This document shows positions 43,738 to 51,870 of a DNA stretch of 64,000 nucleotides, piece after piece. Numbering within the stretch: the stretch's first letter is position 1; each line of letters starts with the position of its first letter. Position numbers and translations under genes: made by a program. This stretch comes from Clostridia bacterium. GTDB taxonomy: Bacteria; Bacillota; Clostridia; Oscillospirales; CAG-272. The notes under the pieces are model-generated. The model saw only the letters and a program-made list of their open reading frames with translations, ran no database searches and was not told the DNA's origin. Location of the stretch: the NCBI GenBank assembly GCA_017623355.1, contig JAGAPG010000010.1, positions 32,191 through 96,190 of the forward strand, in the 5' to 3' direction.

Positions 43738-43770
43738 AGATGCTGATACATTAAGGCATAATAAAGTATA

Positions 43771-43799
43771 AAAACAGGAATTCTACAAATTCCTGTTTT
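43771..43799 (+). terminator. Terminator of the ABC exporter operon
   Basis: A 12-bp stem (aaaacaggaatt / aattcctgtttt) with a 5-base loop, followed by TTTTT. Confidence 0.9.
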
Positions 43800-43901
43800 T
43801 TTGTGTTAACGTATCTGTGAACTGTTGTAAACCAATAATTTTTAATACAAAGACCTTTTGCTTGTAATTGTAAACATTTTTTTAATTATATTAATGATTT
43901 G

Positions 43902-43930
43902 TTGATATTTTTTGTATATGATGTTAAAAT
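43902..43930 (+). promoter_or_regulatory. Promoter of the YwaF-like gene
   Basis: TTGATA (43902-43907), 17 bases, TAAAAT (43925-43930) preceded by TGT. Confidence 0.72.
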
Positions 43931-43963
43931 CTATTTTGTAAAAAATAAAAAGCAGGTGCATTT

Positions 43964-44767
43964 ATGAATTTTTTTGAGAAGATACTGAAATTTCTCGATG
44001 CAGAAATGACAGAGCCTACCTTATACGGTTGGTTTCACATAATGTGGCTTATAATCGTGGTTTCGCTTTGTGTTGCTGTATGCTTGTTAAGCTCAAGGCT
44101 TACTCCGAAAATAACAAATAGAATAATTTTTATAACCAGCTTGGTAATGATCGGATTTGAAATATATAAACAGCTTAATTTTTCATATTCTCCAAATACG
44201 GACACGTGGGATTATCAATGGTATGCGTTTCCGTTCCAATTCTGCTCAACACCTATGTATATAATGCTTTTAGCATCAGTTATAAAAAGCGAAAAGATAA
44301 GGCAATACTTATACGCATATCTTGCAACATTTTCACTATTTGCAGGAATTGCGGTAATGCTTTTTCCAAACACCGTATTTATAAATACCATAGGAATAAA
44401 TATTCAAACAATGGTCCATCACGGAGCTATGGTTGTTATAGGCGTTATGATGTATGCAGGCAAAAAGCTTGAGCTTTCATATTTTACAGCATTAAAGGCA
44501 ACGGCAATTTTTGCAATAACCATAACTCTTGCAAGTATAGGAAATGCTCTTTTTGAAGTCCTTGGAAACGGTGAAACATTCAATATGTTTTATATTTCTA
44601 AAACTCACGGATGCGAGCTTCCGGTGCTTGGTACGATTGCAGAAAAAGCGCCGTATATAGTATTCCTTATGTCTTATGTCATAGGCTTTTCTGTAGTATC
44701 CCTTATTGTCTATATAGTAGCGTCATTTATATGCAAAAAGGTCTTCAAGTCTAAAACACAAGTTTAA
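43964..44767 (+). CDS. YwaF-family integral membrane protein
   Basis: A 267-residue membrane protein with about seven hydrophobic segments and the TIGR02206/YwaF (TMEM164-like) pattern: FPFQFCSTPMYIMLLAS in the third segment region, conserved HHG in the middle (QTMVHHGAMV) and a long loop near GNGETFNMFYISKT. Family function is not established in bacteria; the eukaryotic relative handles lipid acyl chains. AGGTG lies upstream of the ATG. A single-gene unit with its own promoter, convergent with purC across a bidirectional terminator. Confidence 0.85.
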   Translation: MNFFEKILKFLDAEMTEPTLYGWFHIMWLIIVVSLCVAVCLLSSRLTPKITNRIIFITSLVMIGFEIYKQLNFSYSPNTDTWDYQWYAFPFQFCSTPMYIMLLASVIKSEKIRQYLYAYLATFSLFAGIAVMLFPNTVFINTIGINIQTMVHHGAMVVIGVMMYAGKKLELSYFTALKATAIFAITITLASIGNALFEVLGNGETFNMFYISKTHGCELPVLGTIAEKAPYIVFLMSYVIGFSVVSLIVYIVASFICKKVFKSKTQV

Positions 44768-44772
44768 ATAAT

Positions 44773-44804
44773 AAAAAAAGAAGCGGAAATCCGCTTCTTT
44801 TTTT
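44773..44804. terminator. Bidirectional terminator, YwaF-like gene / purC
   Basis: A 14-bp stem around gcgg-aaat-ccgc with long A and T flanks between two convergent genes. Confidence 0.85.
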
Positions 44805-44811
44805 GATATTT

Positions 44812-45510
44812 TTATCTGTTAAGAATAAGCTTTGTAAGCTCAACGGGATCAACGATAGTTCCGTTTTTGTAAACACGCATATTTCCGGAAGCAATCTCGT
44901 CAATGAGAATAACCTCACCGTTGTTATATCCGAATTCAAATTTGATATCCCAAAGATCGAGTCCGATAGTTTTAAGGTCGTCAGCAACGATTTTTGTGAT
45001 TTTAAGAGTTTGCTCCTTGAGGCTTTCAAACATTTCAGGAGTCATAACCTTGAGAGCAACAAGACCCTCGCCGGTTACAAGCGGATCACCCTTAGCATCG
45101 TTTTTGAATGTACATTCAACGTAACCGCCCTCAAGAGGAGTACCGTCTTTGATGTATTCGCCGTATCTGCGAATGAAGCTACCTGTAGCAACTAAACGGC
45201 AAATAACTTCAAGTCCGTTACCGCCAAGATCCTTACCGAAGCAAGTAGCAGGAAGAACCTCCATAGTAGCGTTTTCTATGTCAGCGGAAACATAGTGAGT
45301 TTTGATGCCTGCTTTTTTGCAAAGCTCAAAATAGTAAACGGATGTTTCGAGATTAGCCTTTCCAATGCCCTCAATGGTCAATCCAACCGAGTTTTCGCCC
45401 GGATCGAAAACACCATCTTTTCCTGTGCAATCGTCCTTGAATTTCAACATTACGTTGCCGTTATCAAGACCGTAAACGTCTTTGGTTTTTCCTTCGTAAA
45501 TCTTTTTCAT
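44812..45510 (-). CDS. purC: Phosphoribosylaminoimidazole-succinocarboxamide synthase
   Basis: A 232-residue SAICAR synthetase, step 8 of purine synthesis, joining aspartate to CAIR with [16 protein letters not shown] is the hallmark N-terminal P-loop-like segment; the central [16 protein letters not shown] and the acidic [26 protein letters not shown] with the active-site DE are intact. Length is normal. AAGGAG precedes the ATG. No other purine gene is adjacent, so purC is separated from the usual pur operon, and no purine riboswitch is visible in the short leader. Confidence 0.97.
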   Translation of the reverse strand: MKKIYEGKTKDVYGLDNGNVMLKFKDDCTGKDGVFDPGENSVGLTIEGIGKANLETSVYYFELCKKAGIKTHYVSADIENATMEVLPATCFGKDLGGNGLEVICRLVATGSFIRRYGEYIKDGTPLEGGYVECTFKNDAKGDPLVTGEGLVALKVMTPEMFESLKEQTLKITKIVADDLKTIGLDLWDIKFEFGYNNGEVILIDEIASGNMRVYKNGTIVDPVELTKLILNR

Positions 45511-45548
45511 GATAGAACTCCTTTTTCATCTAAAAAAATGACACAATT

Positions 45549-45557
45549 ATTTTAGCA
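45549..45557 (-). promoter_or_regulatory. Extended -10 promoter of purC
   Basis: On the minus strand TGCTAAAAT is an extended -10 box; no clear -35 lies 17 bases further. The leader would be about 32 bases. Confidence 0.45.
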
Positions 45558-45717
45558 TAAAAAAATCAAATTGTATATATTTTTTGAGAAAAAAATTAAA
45601 AAAATATCAAAAATATATCGAAAAAGCGAGAAAAGATATTGGCTTAAAAAAAGCGAAAATAAACGTATATATAAATTGCACAAAAAAGAAATAAAAAATA
45701 AAGAAAAAATAAAAATA

Positions 45718-45746
45718 TTGACTAATATAAAAATATGTGATAAAAT
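45718..45746 (+). promoter_or_regulatory. Promoter of the Cthe_2159-like lipoprotein gene
   Basis: TTGACT (45718-45723), 17 bases, TAAAAT (45741-45746) preceded by TGA. Confidence 0.8.
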
Positions 45747-45791
45747 AGACGTATATAAGATTATAGATATATATTACGGAGGTAATTAAAT

Positions 45792-47846
45792 TTGAAAAAA
45801 ATCATTATAATGTTACTTGCGTTTGTTATGCTGTTCGCGTTTGCCTCATGCAGCGAGGAAGAAACTCCAAGCCAAGACTCCTCTTCCAAAACGGATGAAA
45901 CCACGACAAATGAGGATCAAACCTCAACAGATGAACAAACCTCAACAGACGAACAAACTTCTACAGATTCGTCAACGGAAACAACTACCGATAAGGATGA
46001 TCCCGATGACGATAAGCCTAAGGTAGAGCGTATTGATTATAACGTATCCGTTGCACAAACTATAAATACGGATATTTTCAATCAGGTTGATGCATTTATG
46101 AACAACGGCACAGAGAGGACCTATCAGGCTACTTCTATGGATATTACCGGCCCAGGAGATATCACGATTGAAACAGCCGGCGTGTACAAAATAAGCGGAA
46201 CAACATCTAAGGGACAGATCGTAGTAGATATTAAAAAGACAACTCCGTTGGCAGAGGTGGTTTTGATATTTGATAATTTGAATATTACATCATCAACAGA
46301 CCCCGTATCTACTCCTCCAATTTATTCGGAGGGATGTAATCTTACAATAGTTCTTCCTGAAGGATCGGTCAATACTATAAATGATACAACAACAAACGCT
46401 CAAAAGGGAGCTATCTATGTAAAGACAGGAAGCCTTACCATAAACGGCAAGGGTACTCTTAATGTTAACGGAAACTTCAAGAGCGCTATTACAAACACCA
46501 AGACAATGATCATAAATGGCGGTATCTTCAACATAAATGCTGAATATCACGGTATATACGGAGAAGAGGGCTTGATAATTAACAGCGGAGAGTTTAATAT
46601 AAACGCTAAAAAATCAGGCATCAAGGTTGGAGATTACGAGGCGGCAACAACCGTTGATCCGGAAAAGAATGTTAAAGGAAATCTTTCTGTAAACGGCGGA
46701 AAGATAATTATAGATTCTGACGGGGACGGAATGAATGTAAATGGAAACGTAGATATTTCCTCGTGCGGTATAAGTATAGTAACGGATACTAACGGTATGG
46801 ATGTTACAGGAAATATAACAGTTACATCAGATGCAATTCCTGCAATCACAGTAATAAAAAGTATAAAACGCGGAATCAAATGTGATGGTGCGGTTAATGT
46901 ATTGGGAACAGCAAACCTTAAGATAGAGGTAATCGTTTCCGAGGGAGAAGCATACTCTACAACCGATACCTACGGTTATAAAAAAGACTGCATTGCAGCT
47001 AAGAATGTTACGATAGATACAGAGGGAACTGTGTACCTAAAAACAAATGCTTCTTTTAAAGAGGATAAGACAGGCTCATATATTCTTGATAGTAAGGAAT
47101 ATGTAAAGGTAGATACATCACTCTTTACAGGAAAGATCATTTTCTCAATAGACGGAAGCAATAAGGGCATAGAGGCAACGGATTCTATTTCTATTAAAAA
47201 CGGAACAGTTGCAATAGACGCTTACGAGGATGCCTTGAAGGCTAAAACCATTGATATAAGTGCAGGAACAGTAAATCTTGCAACATATGAGGATGCAATT
47301 CACGCAGAAACCTCGATAAGTGTATCAGGAAACACATTATTGCATATTATAGACGCTAATAAAGGTCTTAAAGCTCCTAAGGTAACGGTGAATGGCGGCA
47401 ATCTTTCAATAGTAACTATTTCCGATACGATAGATTCGGCAGATGTAACAGTAAATGGCGGAGAGCTCTATCTTTTTGAAAAGGTAGATATAGGCGAAGC
47501 AGGTGCGTTTAAGGTGAACGGCGGAAAGATCGTTTGCATTTCAACTACAAACAATCCTAAAATGCCTACAGAAACGACATTACCTATGGTGGCGGCAACT
47601 ATTACGGACTGCGCGGGTTATGTATTCGGTCAATATACAGAGCTTAACATTTCCGGAATGGGAACAACAGTATTAAAGATCCCGAAGAGCTATGCAAAGA
47701 AGCTTTCTGTGATGATAATATCCGATAGTATAACAAGCGGCTCATCGACAGTATCTCTCGGTTCATATGTTGGCGGTACACCTAAAAATCTCGTTTGCAC
47801 AGGCGGTACATTTACTGCAACAAAAACACAAACTATAACTCACTGA
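45792..47846 (+). CDS. Carbohydrate-binding beta-helix lipoprotein (Cthe_2159/DUF4353 type)
   Basis: A 684-residue lipoprotein. The start codon is TTG, with GGAGG (45778-45782) 9 bases upstream. MKKIIIMLLAFVMLFAFASC is a signal peptide with lipobox FASC. Residues about 24-75 are a Thr/Ser/Asp/Glu linker with three TSTDEQ-like repeats. The rest is a series of beta-helix turns (for example GSLTINGKGTLNVNGNFKSAI and SGEFNINAKKSGIKVGD) with Asp-rich DSDGDGMNVNG, matching the calcium-dependent cellulose/pectin-binding protein Cthe_2159. In other Clostridia such genes sit near cotH; here the CotH protein gene is 33 kb away. Likely a surface polysaccharide binder. Confidence 0.87.
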   Translation: MKKIIIMLLAFVMLFAFASCSEEETPSQDSSSKTDETTTNEDQTSTDEQTSTDEQTSTDSSTETTTDKDDPDDDKPKVERIDYNVSVAQTINTDIFNQVDAFMNNGTERTYQATSMDITGPGDITIETAGVYKISGTTSKGQIVVDIKKTTPLAEVVLIFDNLNITSSTDPVSTPPIYSEGCNLTIVLPEGSVNTINDTTTNAQKGAIYVKTGSLTINGKGTLNVNGNFKSAITNTKTMIINGGIFNINAEYHGIYGEEGLIINSGEFNINAKKSGIKVGDYEAATTVDPEKNVKGNLSVNGGKIIIDSDGDGMNVNGNVDISSCGISIVTDTNGMDVTGNITVTSDAIPAITVIKSIKRGIKCDGAVNVLGTANLKIEVIVSEGEAYSTTDTYGYKKDCIAAKNVTIDTEGTVYLKTNASFKEDKTGSYILDSKEYVKVDTSLFTGKIIFSIDGSNKGIEATDSISIKNGTVAIDAYEDALKAKTIDISAGTVNLATYEDAIHAETSISVSGNTLLHIIDANKGLKAPKVTVNGGNLSIVTISDTIDSADVTVNGGELYLFEKVDIGEAGAFKVNGGKIVCISTTNNPKMPTETTLPMVAATITDCAGYVFGQYTELNISGMGTTVLKIPKSYAKKLSVMIISDSITSGSSTVSLGSYVGGTPKNLVCTGGTFTATKTQTITH
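45918..45971 (+). repeat. Three 18-bp tandem repeats in the lipoprotein linker
   Basis: Three successive units starting caaacctcaacagatgaa encode QTSTDE-like residues; the first two differ at one base and the third is more diverged. They may vary in number between strains. Confidence 0.75.
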
Positions 47847-47851
47847 TAAAT

Positions 47852-47885
47852 AAAAAATCAAGCTCAAAACCGAGCTTGATTTTTT
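47852..47885. terminator. Bidirectional terminator, lipoprotein / capsule operon
   Basis: A perfect 14-bp stem (47852-47865 with 47872-47885) flanked by A and T runs; serves the convergent capsule operon too. Confidence 0.9.
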
Positions 47886-47926
47886 ATTTTTTATAAAAGC
47901 ATAAGACGTGTTAGCCTCGAATAAAA

Positions 47927-49297
47927 TTAAATATTATTTGACGATATATATTTTTCAACTATGCAAATTATAGTTGAATAATATAAAATGTGGTATGTTA
48001 TAAAGAAATGAACGTCAAGTAAGCTTGTAAGGAGCAAAGCAGAGATGCATAAGGCTGAAAATATTACAAAAAGCGAGCTCCTGTATTTAAATGCGAAGCG
48101 AATAGTTTGATATCTGTGAAAGAAATATCCGCAAATACCGACAATTCCACAAGAAGCGAGGATCTGAATTATAGTGTTGTGGCACATAATAGGCGTAGAT
48201 ATTGCGAAAAATTCCGGTGTTATAGGACCGTACGAGTATATATTTGCAAATCCTGCTCCAAATATCGGATGATCAAGAAAAGCTTTGATTCCTACCTTGT
48301 ATAATTCAAATCTTCCGTTATCATCAAAGCCTCTTTCAAGATAATCGGATAAAACCGTAGATATTTTATCCCAAAGAGCAATCAACAGAATCGTGGCACA
48401 TACTATGGCAGTTAAGGTGCATATTCTGAACAGTTTAACATTTTTGCCTTTTATGCAACCGATAATAACGCATACAAGCGATATAAACGTTGCGACCAGC
48501 AAAGACCCTCGTGACAGAGTAAGAGCTATTGATACATATGATATTATAGCGGTTATAAAGAATATATATCCGTGTTCCTTTGTTATTGCCATATAAAAGT
48601 GGATAGGTAAGCATACTGCTAAAATAGCACCGATACCATTCCATGTTGACCAACCTAACGCGATACGCTCTTTTATAAAAGCTCCGTTTGATATAACATC
48701 TCCAAAGACAATAAGATTAAAAAGCTCTATAATAACTATCGCAGAGGTCAAAAGCATAATCAGGATAAAATGCTCCTTGAGCTCCTTGCTTGGCTTTATA
48801 CCTGCACCAAAAACAAAAAACGGAATAGAGAACATAGCGATCATAACGAGGACAAAAAGAAATGATCCGACTGTGTAAAAGGAATTAAAAAGACCATTCA
48901 GAAGATATATAGAGAAAAGCGCCATATATCCCATAAAGAATTTACTTTTTAAAACAGGCTTGAAGGATTTTTTGTATTTTATAAAGTGAAATATTATAAA
49001 TCCAATCAAAACGGCAACCATAACGATCGCCCAAACGATAAACCCGTTTTTCAAAAACAAGCCGTTGTTTAAGCTTTTTGTAGATATTGTGAAGTTAATA
49101 AACAGAATAGGGGATAAAATAAACCTCATATCCTCGCAAATACAAAGACCGATGAATACAAATGCAAAGCTTATGCAGAGAACGGCTATCTCACACGAAA
49201 ACAGATTGCCGAACAATGTAAGAACAGCAATAAAAATGTGAAAATAAATACTGTTTATGAAATATTCAAGACTGTCTTTAATTTTCATAAGATTCAT
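47927..49297 (-). CDS. O-antigen ligase / Wzy-type polysaccharide polymerase
   Basis: A 456-residue membrane protein with about twelve hydrophobic segments. The Wzy_C-like loop lies in the second half, with SRGSLLVATFISLVCVI and later KAFLDHPIFGAGFANIYSYG and HNTIIQILASCGIVG, the usual ligase/polymerase signature. It probably polymerises or attaches repeat units of the capsule. The ATG at 49295-49297 has GAGG five bases upstream. It is the last gene of the minus-strand capsule operon, but a terminator hairpin sits between it and the kinase gene, so its expression needs readthrough or a promoter I could not find. Confidence 0.87.
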   Translation of the reverse strand: MNLMKIKDSLEYFINSIYFHIFIAVLTLFGNLFSCEIAVLCISFAFVFIGLCICEDMRFILSPILFINFTISTKSLNNGLFLKNGFIVWAIVMVAVLIGFIIFHFIKYKKSFKPVLKSKFFMGYMALFSIYLLNGLFNSFYTVGSFLFVLVMIAMFSIPFFVFGAGIKPSKELKEHFILIMLLTSAIVIIELFNLIVFGDVISNGAFIKERIALGWSTWNGIGAILAVCLPIHFYMAITKEHGYIFFITAIISYVSIALTLSRGSLLVATFISLVCVIIGCIKGKNVKLFRICTLTAIVCATILLIALWDKISTVLSDYLERGFDDNGRFELYKVGIKAFLDHPIFGAGFANIYSYGPITPEFFAISTPIMCHNTIIQILASCGIVGICGYFFHRYQTIRFAFKYRSSLFVIFSALCISALLLTSLLDVHFFITYHILYYSTIICIVEKYISSNNI

Positions 49298-49315
49298 AAA
49301 AGCCTCGTTAGTTAA

Positions 49316-49340
49316 AAACCCTGTGTTTTGCACAGGGTTT
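49316..49340 (-). terminator. Intra-operon terminator before the polymerase gene
   Basis: On the minus strand a perfect 10-bp stem (aaaccctgtg / cacagggttt) is followed by TTTTT, between the kinase stop and the polymerase ribosome binding site. Confidence 0.8.
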
Positions 49341-49347
49341 AAATATT

Positions 49348-50124
49348 TTAATTTTTAGATTTAGCTTTCTTTTCGGCTTCCTCGCCGTAACCGTATCCGT
49401 AGCCATAATTATTATAGCCATATCTGCCGTATTTACCTTTGGAATATTTGCCGTAATATTTTTTATAATATCTATTGTAGTAAGATGATGGCTTGCTTGA
49501 TACCTTGTTAAGAATAGCACCAAGAACTTTGCAGCCACTTTTTTCGAGCTGACATTTAACCTCGTTTGCAAATCTATATCCAATCTCATTCGCGCATATA
49601 ACGAGAATAGAGCCGTCACAGAACGCGGATATAACGGAAGCATCTATAACCGCACCCAAGGGAGCAGCATCGATTATAACATAATCATATTCCTGCTTCA
49701 TTTGAGCAAGAAGCTCTTGGAACTTGTTAGAACCGAGTAGCTCAACGGGATTTGGTGGAACAGCACCTGCGAAAAGCACATCAAAGTTGTCATACTGAGT
49801 TTTGAAAAGAACATCGTCAAGACTTGCTTGAGATGAAAGATATTCTGAAAGACCCGTTATGTCTTTAGCATCGCTTGCATATTTTGAAACAAGAACCGAT
49901 TTTCTAAGGTCGGCATCAATTAAAAGCACCTTTTTCTCGGAAAGAGAAAGCGCCTTTGCAAGCTCAAGAGAAACAGTACTTTTACCTTCATTTTTAACGC
50001 AGCTTGTGATAAGAACGGTCTTTATATCACTTCCTGAGAAAAGAAGGTTTGTACGGAGAGTTTTGAAAGCTTCCTTAATGGAAAAGGAAAATTTGCCATG
50101 TTCTTTAAGTGTTATATTTTTCAT
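49348..50124 (-). CDS. Capsule tyrosine kinase (CpsD/CapB family)
   Basis: A 258-residue bacterial tyrosine kinase. The Walker A variant SCVKNEGKSTVS, Walker A' VLLIDADLRKS and Walker B YVIIDAAPLG are present; the usual second Pro of DxPP is Leu-Gly here. The C-terminal tail is very Tyr-rich (YYNRYYKKYYGKYSKGKYG and onwards), the autophosphorylation cluster that controls capsule length. It works with the co-polymerase encoded just upstream, and the phosphatase at the head of the operon reverses it. The ATG at 50122-50124 has GGAGG eight bases upstream; an earlier ATG overlaps that site. Confidence 0.93.
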   Translation of the reverse strand: MKNITLKEHGKFSFSIKEAFKTLRTNLLFSGSDIKTVLITSCVKNEGKSTVSLELAKALSLSEKKVLLIDADLRKSVLVSKYASDAKDITGLSEYLSSQASLDDVLFKTQYDNFDVLFAGAVPPNPVELLGSNKFQELLAQMKQEYDYVIIDAAPLGAVIDASVISAFCDGSILVICANEIGYRFANEVKCQLEKSGCKVLGAILNKVSSKPSSYYNRYYKKYYGKYSKGKYGRYGYNNYGYGYGYGEEAEKKAKSKN

Positions 50125-50138
50125 TTTAATTTCCTCCA

Positions 50139-50936
50139 TTAAAGATCGTTTTCAATTTCCGGAATAACACCGAGAACGTTTAATTTAAGACGGTTTTGAA
50201 TGTCGTCGGGCGTTTTGATCTTGTCATCGAAGATAAATATTACGATAAGAACAGCACAGGAAAGCACAAGACCTACAGCTGCTGCGATAAGTGTGTTTCT
50301 TATCATATTTGAGCTCGTTGGAGTTGAACTTACATTTGCGTATTCAATTATCTCGGTTGAAAATTTAAGAGAAGAAACGTATCCGTAATCATCATCCTCA
50401 AATTCAAGAGTTTTTAAAAAAGCGGCGTAATGATCGGAAATCGTATTTGCAATAACGGCAGAAACTCTTGGATCGACCGTTATGGCTGTAAAGCTTACTA
50501 TGAAAGAATCTTCTTCCTTAATATCAACAGATACAGCGCTGAGTATTTCGGAATAGGTTATATCCTTTCCGTAATATTCTCTGAAGCTCTTGTCTGTATC
50601 CGGTACTAAAGGAGCAGTAGAAGGATCGGTGTCATTAAGAATAGCAGCTACTTCGCTACAGAATTTAACGCTTTTTACGATCTCTTCGCTTTCCTTGGCA
50701 ATGGATGTACCCGTTTGGATCTGAGCAGAAGCCGAATTTTGAATACTGCTTCCAACAACGATTCTTTTAGCGGTGGATGAATATGTTGGCGTTACAAATA
50801 AGCTTGTAAAAAGAAATGCGAAAAGAGCCAAGCAAACGGTTGCGAGAGCTATGATCCATATCTTTCCGAACAAATAATTTCCGACGTCTCGTATGTCAAT
50901 TTCAGTTTCGTCTTTTACATTTTCGTTGGGATTCAT
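50139..50936 (-). CDS. Wzz-type polysaccharide co-polymerase (CpsC/CapA family)
   Basis: A 265-residue protein with membrane helices at about residues 27-50 and 218-240 and an extracellular domain between them, the layout of Gram-positive chain-length regulators. The N-terminal EIDIRDVGNYLFGKIWII and the C-terminal IFDDKIKTPDDIQNRL are family-like. The cytoplasmic C-terminus activates the tyrosine kinase encoded next in the operon. Its start is 3 bases after the phosphatase stop and its stop is 14 bases before the kinase start. Confidence 0.9.
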   Translation of the reverse strand: MNPNENVKDETEIDIRDVGNYLFGKIWIIALATVCLALFAFLFTSLFVTPTYSSTAKRIVVGSSIQNSASAQIQTGTSIAKESEEIVKSVKFCSEVAAILNDTDPSTAPLVPDTDKSFREYYGKDITYSEILSAVSVDIKEEDSFIVSFTAITVDPRVSAVIANTISDHYAAFLKTLEFEDDDYGYVSSLKFSTEIIEYANVSSTPTSSNMIRNTLIAAAVGLVLSCAVLIVIFIFDDKIKTPDDIQNRLKLNVLGVIPEIENDL

Positions 50937-50939
50937 TTT

Positions 50940-51686
50940 TTACTCCTTAGAACTTTCATTTAATATAGCGTTTGGATTATCGGAAAAGAGCCTTTTGGCG
51001 TATTTTTCACCGTATTTTCTCGAAACGGCGTCAAATGCATCCGATAAAATCGGCTTGCGATGCTTAGAATCGTGAGAATCCGTAGCAACTATATCAACAA
51101 TACCTTTTTTCAAGAGTTTTTTAATAAAACGCGCAACCTTTCCAAACCTTATATTTGTTATTGAGCGCGCATTTACTTGGATAATAGCGCCAAGCTCCTT
51201 AAGCTCGGCAGCTCTTTCAGGATGCTTTACAAGCTCAGAATATCTCTCTGCGTGCGCGATTATCGGAATATATCCTTTTCTTGATAACTTCATAACGGTA
51301 TTTTTCATATCGTAAAACGAAGATTTGAATTGGAATTCGATAAGCACATAAGAGGAGCTCGCGATATATCTGCAAAAATTTTCGGAAATTGATTCGGCAA
51401 CATCACTGTGACACATTATTTCGCTTCCGAGATAAAGCCTCATATCCGGATATTTAACGCTTGCGTGATCGCATGTAGCATTAAATATTTTTTCAATATG
51501 AGCATTGTATCTCTTTATTTGCTCCTCATTTTCAAATTCATAAAGCTTGAAATGAGGAGTGAAGCATATGGTGCGAATGCCGTCATTGTACGCCAAATCG
51601 AGCATTTCTGTCATTTGAGCAAAATCTTGAGCTCCATCGTCAACGGAATAGAGCATATGAGAATGCAAATCTGTCAGGTATGTCAT
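50940..51686 (-). CDS. Capsule protein-tyrosine phosphatase (CpsB/CapC, PHP family)
   Basis: A 248-residue metal-dependent phosphatase of the PHP fold. The signature is TDLHSHMLYSVDDGAQD at the N-terminus, followed by FTPHFKLYEF, LGSEIMCHSD, IIAHAERYSE and TDSHDSKHRK, which supply the His and Asp metal ligands. It dephosphorylates the capsule tyrosine kinase. First gene of a four-gene minus-strand operon with the co-polymerase, kinase and polymerase. A GGAG site precedes the start and a consensus promoter lies about 30 bases upstream. Confidence 0.93.
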   Translation of the reverse strand: MTYLTDLHSHMLYSVDDGAQDFAQMTEMLDLAYNDGIRTICFTPHFKLYEFENEEQIKRYNAHIEKIFNATCDHASVKYPDMRLYLGSEIMCHSDVAESISENFCRYIASSSYVLIEFQFKSSFYDMKNTVMKLSRKGYIPIIAHAERYSELVKHPERAAELKELGAIIQVNARSITNIRFGKVARFIKKLLKKGIVDIVATDSHDSKHRKPILSDAFDAVSRKYGEKYAKRLFSDNPNAILNESSKE

Positions 51687-51719
51687 CGGCGTATCTCCTA
51701 AAACACAATAGTATATAAT

Positions 51720-51748
51720 ATTGTAACACTTAGTGTAGTATTTGTCAA
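51720..51748 (-). promoter_or_regulatory. Promoter of the capsule operon, with a palindrome in the spacer
   Basis: On the minus strand TTGACA (51743-51748), 17 bases, TACAAT (51720-51725) preceded by TGT. The spacer contains the palindrome ACACT-T-AGTGT (51726-51736), a possible repressor site. Confidence 0.78.
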
Positions 51749-51824
51749 GGGATATTGTCGAATTTTATTATATAATATATGGTATTTATAAAATAAGAGA
51801 GCAGAAAAATCAAGACTTCTTATA

Positions 51825-51853
51825 TTGACAATCAAGGTGTACTTTGATAGAAT
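51825..51853 (+). promoter_or_regulatory. Promoter of the radical SAM gene
   Basis: TTGACA (51825-51830), 17 bases, TAGAAT (51848-51853) preceded by TGA. The predicted start of transcription is near 51860, giving an 11-base leader made up mostly of the ribosome binding site. Confidence 0.82.
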
Positions 51854-51870
51854 ATATATGAGGTGATTTT

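Noticed and set aside
45571-45789. A 72-codon frame rich in Lys and Ile
   Set aside because: It is low-complexity AT-rich intergenic DNA containing the promoter of the next gene.
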